Assembly (NCBI GenBank): GCA_029212405.1
Contig: JARGNR010000022.1
Coordinates: 20,103-84,102, forward strand
DNA length: 64,000 nucleotides
Source: Saprospiraceae bacterium
GTDB lineage: Bacteria > Bacteroidota > Bacteroidia > Chitinophagales > Saprospiraceae
Direction of reading: 5' to 3'
The notes beneath the pieces are model-generated. The model did no database searches, was not told the origin of the DNA, and was given only the letters and a program-made list of their open reading frames with translations. Below are positions 34,664 to 43,090 of the stretch, piece by piece (position 1 is the stretch's first letter; each line of letters starts with the position of its first letter). The translations under genes and the position numbers were made by a program.

Positions 34664-35425
34664 ATGCGTATGATAAAGGCGATACTTATTGATGATGAAC
34701 CTCATTGTTTAGAAAGCTTGTCCCTTGATTTAGCAAAATACTGTCCAGAAGTAGAAATTATTAAAATGCTTTCTTCTTCTAAAGACGGCCTAAAGTACAT
34801 AAAGCGAGCAAATCCAGATGTTTTGTTTCTAGACATAGAAATGCCTTGGATGAATGGTTTTGAACTTCTTGAATATTTAAGTCCGATAGATTTCGAAGTA
34901 GTTTTTGTGACGGCCTATGATTCGTATGCAGTCAATGCATTTAAAGTTAGTGCTGTAGATTATTTGATGAAGCCTGTAGATAGGCATGATTTGAAGTCTG
35001 CTGTAGATAAAGTAAAAGCAAAGTTAGTTTCAAAAAATGGCAATAATGATAGAATTCATAGTTTACTAGATCAATACTTTAATTCTAAAACAAATCAAAA
35101 GATTGTCTTCTCTGAAAAGGATCGTCAAAAGTTTGTAGACCCAAACCATATTATATCTGTTAAAGCAGAAAGCAATTATTCCAAAGTTATTTTAGAAGGT
35201 CAAAAACCATTGACGCTTTCGATTACCTTAAAGGCGATAGAAGAAAAATTAGAGGGAATGGGTTTTATGAGAGTTCATCACTCTTACCTTGTCAATATGA
35301 ATAAAGTGAGTCAATATGTAAAATCTGAAGGAGGTTATCTTGTGATGAGTGACAATACGATTATTCCAATCTCAAGATCAAAAAAACCTAACTTGAAAAC
35401 CTTTTTAGAAAGAGACTTTAATTGA
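34664..35425 (+). CDS. LytTR-family response regulator
   Basis: This 253-aa regulator starts at the ATG at 34664 (MRMIKAILIDDEP); a longer frame of 66 extra codons has no domain and was not used. Residues 3-120 form a receiver domain with the acidic pair in IDDEP, the phospho-acceptor Asp in VLFLDIEMPWMNGFE, the switch Thr in VVFVTAYDSYAV and the Lys in VDYLMKPV. Residues about 140-253 form a LytTR DNA-binding domain: IISVKAESNYSKVIL, FMRVHHSYLVNMNKV and IPISRSKKPNLKTFL. The stop overlaps the start of the sensor kinase by 4 bp, so the two form one two-component system. Confidence 0.9.
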   Translation: MRMIKAILIDDEPHCLESLSLDLAKYCPEVEIIKMLSSSKDGLKYIKRANPDVLFLDIEMPWMNGFELLEYLSPIDFEVVFVTAYDSYAVNAFKVSAVDYLMKPVDRHDLKSAVDKVKAKLVSKNGNNDRIHSLLDQYFNSKTNQKIVFSEKDRQKFVDPNHIISVKAESNYSKVILEGQKPLTLSITLKAIEEKLEGMGFMRVHHSYLVNMNKVSQYVKSEGGYLVMSDNTIIPISRSKKPNLKTFLERDFN

Positions 35426-38400
35426 AAAATTCATGCATCTATAGTATCATTTTCTTGTGCTTTATCCATTGGGCTGATGCACAAATTACAGGTCATGATT
35501 TTCCTACTTCAAAATGGACCAATTGGAATGGCTTGAATAGTAATTCAGTAAGTGACATGGAAGAGGATAGTAAAGGAATTATCTGGGTCAGCACCGACGA
35601 AGGTATTTACATGCATAAAGGAGATAGGTTTATAAACATAAACACCTTAGTAGAGAATTCGCCTTTTGATGACCCCATTAAAGTCTATGATATCTATATA
35701 GACAAAAACGATTGGTTATGGATTGGCACCGTAGAAAACGGATTGATGCGCTACGACATTAAAAAAAATACGATTCGAATATTTACATTTAAGATAAATG
35801 GGAAAGATAACATATCAAATCTCCGTATTTATGGACTCCATTCGTTGAATGACAGCATTTTCAGGTTTACTTCGCACTCACATGGATTTATCAATTATAA
35901 CATACATCAAGATTCTTTCAGGTTGGTTACTTTATACACAGATACTACAGAATTAGAAAGGTTGGATGGTTTTCAATTGATGGCGCGGCCCATTGCAGAT
36001 CATAAATCCAACTTTATAGAAAATTGGTATAGCACTTTAACAGGTATCATTCAATACGTACCTCAATTAGACTCATTTATCTATTATCAAGGACAGGATC
36101 ATATTAGAATTAGGGACGCTGTCATGGATAAGGATTCCACCATATGGGGAGTAACATATGGACAAGGTTTGTACTCTTTTGATATCACAACAAAAAAAAT
36201 TCAAAACTATAGATGCAGTCCTGGTGAAGACTGGAATCATCCTTGCATGACCGGCGCTAGTCTAACCATTTATAATGACAGTACTTTACTGATTGATTCG
36301 AGAGGAATGCTCACTTATTTTAATAAAAATCAAAATAGTTTTATTCCATTTGATCATATCATGAAAAATGGACAGTGGCCCGAAAGTACAATAAAAATGA
36401 AATGGATAAATGATGCCTTGTGGTTAGGTTCATATTCATCTGGTATCTATAGACACAATAAACACACTCAAGGAGTACGCTCGTTTTCTACTCTGGGGTA
36501 TATGGATGAAGTGATCTATGATTCAAAAAACAAACGATATCTAAGTACTTCTACCCCAGACATATTATCCTTTCATTCGGAAGATAGCTTTGAAGAAATA
36601 CGCATGTTTGACTACATCCAAGATGACAGCTATATAGAAGGAGCAACGATAGACCAAAAAGGAAATATTTGGGTATTAACCAGAGAACAAATTTACCTCT
36701 TCAATGAATTAGACAAATCTTTTACCAATTACTTTGAAAATATATTGGAACCTATTCGTCTCGATATCACTTTCAGAGAAATTGGTACGCACCCTGATGG
36801 TGATATATGGGTAGCCTCTCATGACGGGACAATATTCGTTTTTGATCCCGTCACCTTACATTATGAAATATACGGCAGTTCTAACCAGGGCAGTCATCCG
36901 CTTGAATTTAGTTATAGATCAATACTTGAAGGTTTTTCTGTCGATGGTTTTGCGTGGTTTTCAGCACAGCAGGGATTCTTTGGGATTGACCATAAAAACA
37001 AAAAATATATATTCAATAAAAATATCATTGATAGTAAGACAAAAGAACTCTTAACTATTTATAGTCCTTCTTTTGGTATAAGTCAAAAAAATATTATTTG
37101 TTTTGGCTCCATGTTACACGAGCTTTACACTATACACAGAGATAGTATTGTAAATGGCGCAGCACATCCCATTGAGTTAGACCCGCTAATCCCAAATATT
37201 AGCGTAAATGATATTGAAATAGATGCTGACAATGTAATATGGGTGGCTACAAAAAAAGGAATAATAAAAATTGATCAAGACAAGAACGAAACTAGTGTAT
37301 TCGGTGACTCTCAAATGCTATCATCTTCTGACGGATTAATTATTCAAGAAGGTAAATATCCTATTGTAACTAGCGGTAGAAGCATTCATATTATTGATCC
37401 TGATACGATCAAAGAACTCATTGGTGAGCCTAATATCCAATTATTAGGTGTAGAATTGGATTCTAAAGAGATAAAGGATTCCAATGGAAATAGGATTCGA
37501 ACAGGAGGAAAGATTAAATTGGGTCCCAACGATGAATATCTACGTATTCAGTTTAATGATTTTAACTATACCTCTTATAAACCTAAATCGTATGCTATAA
37601 AGATCGAAGGGCTGCACAATGAATGGATTGATTTGAAAAAAAGAACTGAATATGGTTTCTCAGGATTAAAATCTGGTCACACCAAAATATGGATTAAATC
37701 TAAATTAGAATTTTCTACCTCGTATTCTCAGCCTATACTCTTATTACAGATGGATGTTACGCCTCCACTGACTCAACGCAAAAGCTTTTGGGCCTTTTGT
37801 ATGGGCACACTCTTACTTTTGTTTTATTTGGGATATCGTGTCCGACTCAATCAACTCAAAGAAAAACAAGCGTTAATGATCGCTTTCAATAAAAAATTGG
37901 CAGAAACTGAAATGAAAGCTTTGCGTGCACAAATGAATCCACATTTCTTGTTCAATGTCTTAAATGCAATAAAATTAAATGTGCAAAAAAATCAACAGGA
38001 AGATGCAATTGACTTTATCACTGATTTTTCAAAACTTATCCGATCTGTTTTACAAAATTCTGGCAAAAAAAGAATTACGCTAAAAGAAGAACTGAACACA
38101 CTTGAATTATACATTAAAATTGAACGGAAGAGGTTTTCTACCGCTTTTGGATTTGAGTTTGTCATAGATCCTAAAATCAATACTAATTTGATTACCATAC
38201 CACCAATGCTCTTGCAACCCTATGTAGAGAATGCTATTTGGCATGGTATATTACACAAATCTGAAAATAATGGAATTATATCCATACAAGTTCAACAAAA
38301 TCATGCAGAAATAATCATAGAAATTGTAGACAATGGAATTGGAAGAGAAAAAGCAAATCAACTAAAACTAAAAACTGCTCAGCGAAAAAAGTCGATGGGA

Positions 38401-38544
38401 ATGCAAATTACCAAAGATAGAATGGCTATCAACAATATGGTATCGAATGATCAAATTAAGGTAGAAATAATCGATTTATATACAGATCAAAACCAATCCA
38501 ACGGAACTAAAGTAATCGTAAAAATAAATCAGTATACAAAATAA
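35422..38544 (+). CDS. Two-component-propeller sensor histidine kinase (LytS/His_kinase type)
   Basis: This 1040-aa protein probably starts at the TTG that overlaps the regulator's stop (TTGA). A signal segment (YSIIFLCFIHWADAQ) leads into an exported sensor: Reg_prop propeller repeats such as IWVSTDEGIYMH, WLWIGTVENGLMRYD and IWVATKKGIIKID (about residues 40-680), then a Y_Y_Y domain (YTSYKPKSYAIKIEGLHNEWIDL). One membrane helix (FWAFCMGTLLLLFYLGYRV, about 788-806) follows. The cytoplasmic part has the phospho-acceptor His in QMNPHFLFN (H841) and an ATPase with LLQPYVENAIWHG and IVDNGIGR. There is no fused receiver, because the regulator is encoded just upstream. Confidence 0.9.
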   Translation: MKNSCIYSIIFLCFIHWADAQITGHDFPTSKWTNWNGLNSNSVSDMEEDSKGIIWVSTDEGIYMHKGDRFININTLVENSPFDDPIKVYDIYIDKNDWLWIGTVENGLMRYDIKKNTIRIFTFKINGKDNISNLRIYGLHSLNDSIFRFTSHSHGFINYNIHQDSFRLVTLYTDTTELERLDGFQLMARPIADHKSNFIENWYSTLTGIIQYVPQLDSFIYYQGQDHIRIRDAVMDKDSTIWGVTYGQGLYSFDITTKKIQNYRCSPGEDWNHPCMTGASLTIYNDSTLLIDSRGMLTYFNKNQNSFIPFDHIMKNGQWPESTIKMKWINDALWLGSYSSGIYRHNKHTQGVRSFSTLGYMDEVIYDSKNKRYLSTSTPDILSFHSEDSFEEIRMFDYIQDDSYIEGATIDQKGNIWVLTREQIYLFNELDKSFTNYFENILEPIRLDITFREIGTHPDGDIWVASHDGTIFVFDPVTLHYEIYGSSNQGSHPLEFSYRSILEGFSVDGFAWFSAQQGFFGIDHKNKKYIFNKNIIDSKTKELLTIYSPSFGISQKNIICFGSMLHELYTIHRDSIVNGAAHPIELDPLIPNISVNDIEIDADNVIWVATKKGIIKIDQDKNETSVFGDSQMLSSSDGLIIQEGKYPIVTSGRSIHIIDPDTIKELIGEPNIQLLGVELDSKEIKDSNGNRIRTGGKIKLGPNDEYLRIQFNDFNYTSYKPKSYAIKIEGLHNEWIDLKKRTEYGFSGLKSGHTKIWIKSKLEFSTSYSQPILLLQMDVTPPLTQRKSFWAFCMGTLLLLFYLGYRVRLNQLKEKQALMIAFNKKLAETEMKALRAQMNPHFLFNVLNAIKLNVQKNQQEDAIDFITDFSKLIRSVLQNSGKKRITLKEELNTLELYIKIERKRFSTAFGFEFVIDPKINTNLITIPPMLLQPYVENAIWHGILHKSENNGIISIQVQQNHAEIIIEIVDNGIGREKANQLKLKTAQRKKSMGMQITKDRMAINNMVSNDQIKVEIIDLYTDQNQSNGTKVIVKINQYTK

Positions 38545-38679
38545 CTCAATAAAAGCTCTGTAAACTAATGCCTTTTATTTATCTAAAATAGAATGTTACT
38601 TTGAATGTTTATCCGTCCCCAAATAAACAACTTAAAATGTTAACTTTGATAATCATCTTTATCATTCAATTGTTATCAA

Positions 38680-40812
38680 ATGCCCAAGTTATTCTCTTTT
38701 GTTTTTGTCCTATTCATTACTCAATTGTCGTTCTCACAAGCAAAAGTTGATTTGGATCGATCCGTTCCACTATGGATGGATTACAATCCTAGTACTGGAG
38801 ACGCTACTTTGAGATGGATCAACGATGATGATGCTTCTATTTACTATGTCAGTAAAGTAGATGAATTTCAAAATTTAGAATTGATTGAATCTCTTGATGG
38901 CTTTGTAAACGAATTTCATTTGGGAACCTTAATAAAGGGGATTCCCTATCCTTACCATATCAGAAAAGGACTAACAGGAAGAGGGATAATCACAGTAGGG
39001 CTTGAATTACCTGCAATTCATCAACGAGGGAGATGTTTATTAGCGATAGATTCTAAGTTGTCAGATCCACTTCAAGCTGAAATCGCACAAACCATTGATG
39101 ACATAGAAATGGATGGATGGATCGTGGATACATTACATATTGATGCAGGAGAAGCGGTAACTGACGTAAAGTCAAAAATAACAGATTGGTACATCCCTTC
39201 TTATGAAATGGATCAAATGCTTTACTTATTAGGACATATACCAGTGCCCTATTCTGGAAATTCCGCACACGATGGTCATAGCAATCATCAAGGTGCCTGG
39301 GCCGCAGATCTTTTTTATGGCGACATGGATGGTAACTGGACAGATGTTTTTGTAGATAATACATCGCCAGCAAGAGAGAAAAATAAAAATATACCTGGTG
39401 ATGGTAAATACGACAATACTGCTAATCCATCCAATATTGAATTACAAATTGGGAGAGTTGATTTCAATGATCTTCCAGCATTTGAATTGGATGAAATAGA
39501 ATTGACACGGAACTATCTCAACAAATCTCACGCGTTTAAGATGGGCCAAAATGACTACCCTAGACGTGCCTTAGTAGAAAATAATTTCAGTGGGTTTGCC
39601 GAAGGGTTTGGTCAAAGTGCATGGCGTAATTTCCCTACACTATTTGGAGGTGATAGTGTCTCCATACAGAATTATGAAGTTGTACTTGAAAATGACAAAT
39701 ACTTGTTTTCATATGCATGCGGTGGAGGATCGTACACAAGTTGTAATGGTGTAGGAACCACTCAAAATTTATGGGCATCAAAAGATATACAGACCATTTT
39801 CACTTTTACTTTTGGAAGTTATTTTGGAGACTGGGACAGTCAAAATAATTTTCTTAGATCCGCATTGGGAAGTGGCGATGTATTAGTCAATGCATGGGCA
39901 GGAAGACCGACATGGCAAGTATATGAGATGGCTCTGGGTAAGACCATTGGATACTGCACTCAAAAAACACAAGATGCTGGAGGATCATTTTATAATCAAG
40001 GAAACAGCTCAAAAAGTGCCCACATAGCGCTGATGGGAGATCCTACTTTACGCCTGCACGCTGTCCGGCCGCCTGAAGAGGTATCTATTGATCAAATTGA
40101 AGGAGATATACACGTATCTTGGACGGAAAGTATAGATGCTACTCATGGCTATATGGTCTATCGAAGTATTAATGAAGCGCCTTTTGAATTAATGTATGAA
40201 AAATTACAAGCTGCTTCCTTACTAGACACCTGCTTTCAAGCCAACTCTACTTATCGATATATGGTTAAATCGATAAAATTGGAACAAACTGGAAGTGGTT
40301 CTTATTACAATACCAGTTTGGGCAAATCAATTCAAATTACAACTGACACCAATGATTTCATTATGGCCTATTATCTAGATGAAGACATGGATGGTTTTGG
40401 AGCTGGAGAAATTCAATTCTCCGCATGTTCAGCCAATGAAGGGTACAGTTCAAATGATCTGGATTGTGATGATACTAATGCCGATATCAACCCCAATGGA
40501 ACTGAAATAATCAATAATGGTATAGATGAAGATTGTGATGGTGAAGATTTTACAGTCAACAGTATAGAGACTAAAATAGAAGGGTTAGCCCTCTATCCTA
40601 ATCCTAGCCCTAATAGAATTCATATCAAAAACAGTCTCAATTTGCCATTGAACTATTCCCTGTATTCCATGAAAGGTATTAAAATTGAATCGGGAAAATT
40701 GGGTACCTATCTTGACATCGAAGAATTGCCCACGGGCCTTTATCAAATTAAGATTTCCAACACAGTAAATGGTAGAAATGAATTTCAATTTTATACCATT
40801 CAAAAGATATAA
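38680..40812 (+). CDS. Secreted C25 (gingipain-like) cysteine peptidase with MopE-type metal motif and T9SS tail
   Basis: This 710-aa protein has a signal peptide (FSFVFVLFITQLSFSQ). Residues about 115-460 match peptidase C25: the His region LLGHIPVPYSG with HDGHSNHQGAWAADLFYGD (186-213), IGRVDFNDLPAF, the nucleophile region FSYACGGGSYTSC (C347 or C355) and ALMGDPTLRLH. A fibronectin-type segment follows (about 465-555). Residues about 564-622 carry a MopE-like calcium/copper-binding motif with LDEDMDGFGAGE and DCDDTNADINPNG. The last 75 residues form a type IX secretion sorting domain (LALYPNPSPNRIHI, LPTGLYQIKIS). It would be exported by T9SS and anchored or released at the surface. Peptide specificity is unknown. 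Confidence 0.82.
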   Translation: MPKLFSFVFVLFITQLSFSQAKVDLDRSVPLWMDYNPSTGDATLRWINDDDASIYYVSKVDEFQNLELIESLDGFVNEFHLGTLIKGIPYPYHIRKGLTGRGIITVGLELPAIHQRGRCLLAIDSKLSDPLQAEIAQTIDDIEMDGWIVDTLHIDAGEAVTDVKSKITDWYIPSYEMDQMLYLLGHIPVPYSGNSAHDGHSNHQGAWAADLFYGDMDGNWTDVFVDNTSPAREKNKNIPGDGKYDNTANPSNIELQIGRVDFNDLPAFELDEIELTRNYLNKSHAFKMGQNDYPRRALVENNFSGFAEGFGQSAWRNFPTLFGGDSVSIQNYEVVLENDKYLFSYACGGGSYTSCNGVGTTQNLWASKDIQTIFTFTFGSYFGDWDSQNNFLRSALGSGDVLVNAWAGRPTWQVYEMALGKTIGYCTQKTQDAGGSFYNQGNSSKSAHIALMGDPTLRLHAVRPPEEVSIDQIEGDIHVSWTESIDATHGYMVYRSINEAPFELMYEKLQAASLLDTCFQANSTYRYMVKSIKLEQTGSGSYYNTSLGKSIQITTDTNDFIMAYYLDEDMDGFGAGEIQFSACSANEGYSSNDLDCDDTNADINPNGTEIINNGIDEDCDGEDFTVNSIETKIEGLALYPNPSPNRIHIKNSLNLPLNYSLYSMKGIKIESGKLGTYLDIEELPTGLYQIKISNTVNGRNEFQFYTIQKI

Positions 40813-40835
40813 ACCACTAGGCTTCAAAATAAAAA

Positions 40836-40861
40836 CCCAGTGAAATTTTACTTTCACTGGG
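40836..40861 (-). terminator. Intrinsic terminator of the small-heat-shock-protein transcript
   Basis: A perfect 10-bp stem (CCCAGTGAAA / TTTCACTGGG) with a 6-nt loop. Read on the minus strand it is followed by TTTTTATTTTG. It lies 24 bp past the HSP20 stop, between convergent genes, and may also slow transcription from the C25 side. Confidence 0.88.
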
Positions 40862-40884
40862 CTACCCAACTGATTACTAAACTA

Positions 40885-41322
40885 CTATGATATTTCTATT
40901 TCTTGTCGTTTTGTTTCATGGCCCTCCAGTTTTGGCAAGCTAATGATCAACACTCCATTTTCATACACTGCTTCAATGGAATCACTATTTATATCTTCAT
41001 TTAAGGCAAATTGTCTTACAAAGCCTGAAGGTGAATATTCCTTCCTTTTCCAATTTGCTTCATTAGACTCTTTATCTTTTACTGAAATCGTCAATTTTTG
41101 ATCAATCAATGCGATAGTAAAATCACTTTTGATGTATCCTGGTGCAAACAAATGCAATTCATATTTCTCATCTTTTTCGAGAACATTAGCTCGAGGAGTA
41201 CTTGACATTTTCATCCATTGATCTTTCCAAGCTCTTCGCTTTTCATGTCTCGCATTTCCATAATAATCATTCATTCTATTCTGATTCATTTGTCTTTTAT
41301 AAAATCTGTTGTTACACATCAT
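40885..41322 (-). CDS. Small heat-shock protein (HSP20/alpha-crystallin family)
   Basis: This 145-aa protein has an alpha-crystallin domain at about residues 45-145: ANVLEKDEKYELHLFAPGYIKSDF, LTISVKDK, GFVRQFALNEDINSDSIEAVYENGVLIISLPK, and the typical GVLIISLPK strand at the end. The N-terminal 40 residues are unusually rich in Asn, Arg and Lys. It works as an ATP-independent holdase for unfolding proteins. It lies 55 bp downstream of a small membrane protein and is followed by a strong terminator. The ECF sigma operon just upstream suggests it is part of an envelope- or protein-stress response. Confidence 0.88.
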   Translation of the reverse strand: MMCNNRFYKRQMNQNRMNDYYGNARHEKRRAWKDQWMKMSSTPRANVLEKDEKYELHLFAPGYIKSDFTIALIDQKLTISVKDKESNEANWKRKEYSPSGFVRQFALNEDINSDSIEAVYENGVLIISLPKLEGHETKRQEIEIS

Positions 41323-41377
41323 TGTTGTTGTTTTTAGTATTAATAAATTAAATTAAGCGGGTTGATCAATCTATCAA

Positions 41378-41707
41378 TTAGATAGCGTCAATAAACCGTA
41401 TATTTTTTGCAGGAGTTCTAGGAGTGACTTGAACCCCATAAAATAAAGGCTCTACTTCATTCATTCTATTATGGTGTATCTGTTTGTACTCATATTTAGG
41501 GATATAATGATTTCCATATCTATCGTACGTAATAAAGTCTTTCACTCTTCTGAAAATCGCATAGGTTATACTCATAACAGCTGCTATTACAAAAGCTACT
41601 AGTGCTACGCGAATCACAAAAAGAAAAAGTAATCCGACTAAAGCAATTCCAAAAAACATTTTAAAAGGTCTCATTTTTATTTTTTTTATTGGTGAATAAT
41701 CTCGCAT
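41378..41707 (-). CDS. Small membrane protein of unknown function
   Basis: This 109-aa protein has a basic N-terminus (SPIKKIKMRPFK), one long hydrophobic stretch at about residues 17-50 that could form one or two membrane helices (FFGIALVGLLFLFVIRVALVAFVIAAVMSI without the break would be long for one), then a tyrosine- and histidine-rich soluble tail (DRYGNHYIPKYEYK). I do not recognise the family. It is encoded directly upstream of the HSP20 gene, probably in the same transcript, and downstream of the sigma-factor operon and its terminator. Confidence 0.6.
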   Translation of the reverse strand: MRDYSPIKKIKMRPFKMFFGIALVGLLFLFVIRVALVAFVIAAVMSITYAIFRRVKDFITYDRYGNHYIPKYEYKQIHHNRMNEVEPLFYGVQVTPRTPAKNIRFIDAI

Positions 41708-41854
41708 TTTCTTAAGTCATCCTGTAAGTAATTTGCGTATTTAGTATGGAAGACGCAGCACTTCAATTTTTACTTTAAAAAAAGAGGAAATAATTTAAAA
41801 ACATTTCAACATTTTACATACAATACTGAATATCATTACTTTACAAACAAAAAA

Positions 41855-41882
41855 AATCTGCAAAAAATTAATTTTACAGATT
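41855..41882 (-). terminator. Candidate intrinsic terminator of the ECF sigma operon
   Basis: AATCTG pairs with CAGATT, with a weaker A/T inner helix after one mismatch. On the minus strand it is followed by a run of T residues. It lies just past the stop of the 41906-42268 gene. Confidence 0.6.
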
Positions 41883-41905
41883 CCATATTCATTTTGTGGA
41901 GGCTA

Positions 41906-42268
41906 TTATTCTTTTTCTTCTTTACGTTTAGAACAATATTCTTTCCATCTTGCTTTCGCATCTTTTCTTTCTTCAGGTGTCATACCCATCCATTTTTTCC
42001 TCCAAGCTTTTCTTTTTTCTCTAGATTTACGACCCCAACCTCTACCTATGCCTCCAAAAAGAATTTTGGCAAGTAAAAGCAAACCTGCAGCTTTCCAAAA
42101 ATTCAGTGGCTTCACCCCTATGGAATCAACCAAAATTGCATTCCACAGAAACATTACCACCCACGATACGGCTCCTGCAACTGCGACAAAAAATAGTACA
42201 GCTACAACAATTTTTATTGGCTTTTTCATTTTTCCTTGATTATTCATATTCTTATATTTAAAAACCAT
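41906..42268 (-). CDS. Small two-helix membrane protein linked to the ECF sigma factor
   Basis: This 120-aa protein has two hydrophobic helices (IVVAVLFFVAVAGAVSWVVMFLW, about 19-43, then WKAAGLLLLAKILFGG, about 58-73), and a strongly basic, charged tail (SREKRKAWRKKWMGMTPEE, then many Lys/Glu). The pattern LWNAILVDSIGVKPLNFWKA-GLLLL-KILFGG is common to small proteins encoded after ECF sigma genes in Bacteroidota. It could be an anti-sigma factor or an envelope-stress protein, but this is unproven. Met14 (42229) is an alternative start. It lies 6 bp downstream of the sigma-factor gene, so the two are co-transcribed. Confidence 0.68.
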   Translation of the reverse strand: MVFKYKNMNNQGKMKKPIKIVVAVLFFVAVAGAVSWVVMFLWNAILVDSIGVKPLNFWKAAGLLLLAKILFGGIGRGWGRKSREKRKAWRKKWMGMTPEERKDAKARWKEYCSKRKEEKE

Positions 42269-42274
42269 AAAAGG

Positions 42275-42877
42275 TTATTTTTCAAAAAATTCAGCATACA
42301 ATTCTTCCAGTCTACCTCTTAAGTGTTGAACAGCATATCGTTTTCGCGAAATCAACGTTTTTATATTATCACCCGTACGATCAGCTATCTCCTGAAAAGT
42401 TTGATCTTCTAATTCATTCCACACAAACACATCTTTCTGTTTATCGGGTAGTTCGTCCAATGCTGTAAATAGCTCTTCCCAAAATATCTCTTTTAAGTTT
42501 TCGTCTTCTGGACTTTTTGAATCTGCCATCAATATGTCCCTAAAAATAAAATTCCCATCTCCCGAATCGTACTCTTTATCTACAGTCAGTTCTGGTTTTT
42601 TCTTTCTATACGTATCAGTTATTCGATTTCTTGCTACTCTAAACAACCAACCACTTACCTGCTCAATAGAATCCAACTCTACTACCCTACTCAGTTGATA
42701 CCATACTTCTTGAATAATATCTTCTGCATCAGCATTGGATGGAACTTTCCCGCGAATAAAACCAAAGAGCCTATTGCCATATTCATTGACAACATTACGT
42801 ATTTTTTGCTCTCGTTTTTCTGTCATTTCTTCGGACATTTGTATCGTCATAATACATTCAGACGATTGACTCAACAA
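42275..42877 (-). CDS. ECF-type RNA polymerase sigma factor
   Basis: This 200-aa protein has sigma region 2 (YGNRLFGFIRGKVPSNADAEDIIQEVWYQL, then GWLFRVARNRITDTYRKK, the DNA-melting helix) and region 4 (LDELPDKQKDVFVWNELEDQTFQEIADRT then TLISRKRYAVQHLRGRL, the -35-binding helix-turn-helix). Regions 1 and 3 are absent, as in ECF factors. Alternative Met starts at codons 10, 14 and 18 make the exact N-terminus uncertain. It heads the short minus-strand operon with the two-helix membrane protein and lies upstream of the HSP20 locus. It is divergent from lodA across a 213-bp gap. Confidence 0.9.
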   Translation of the reverse strand: MLSQSSECIMTIQMSEEMTEKREQKIRNVVNEYGNRLFGFIRGKVPSNADAEDIIQEVWYQLSRVVELDSIEQVSGWLFRVARNRITDTYRKKKPELTVDKEYDSGDGNFIFRDILMADSKSPEDENLKEIFWEELFTALDELPDKQKDVFVWNELEDQTFQEIADRTGDNIKTLISRKRYAVQHLRGRLEELYAEFFEK

Positions 42878-42904
42878 ATTACTTTAAATTGTTTGAGATT
42901 TTTT

Positions 42905-42912
42905 CAAAATTA
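42905..42912 (-). promoter_or_regulatory. Candidate -7 element for the ECF sigma operon
   Basis: On the minus strand the octamer reads TAATTTTG, which fits the TAnnTTTG consensus, 28 bp upstream of the start codon. No matching -33 element is evident, so this is weak. Confidence 0.3.
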
Positions 42913-43090
42913 TTCAAAGATGATTGTTTTGTGATTTTTTCTATTGATTCTACATCAACCGTTGCACTGAGAAAATCAGGTATTTATACCCATAGTTATT
43001 AGTCCTGAGTTTTATATTTTTATTCCGAAAGGTGAAATCATAAAGATCAAATCCGCCTCTAATAAATTAATAACCTCAATTCCAAGTAAA

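Noticed and set aside
39053..39373. Minus-strand ORF of 106 codons inside the C25 protease gene
   Set aside because: It lies wholly within a well-supported plus-strand coding region, and its translation is not protein-like.
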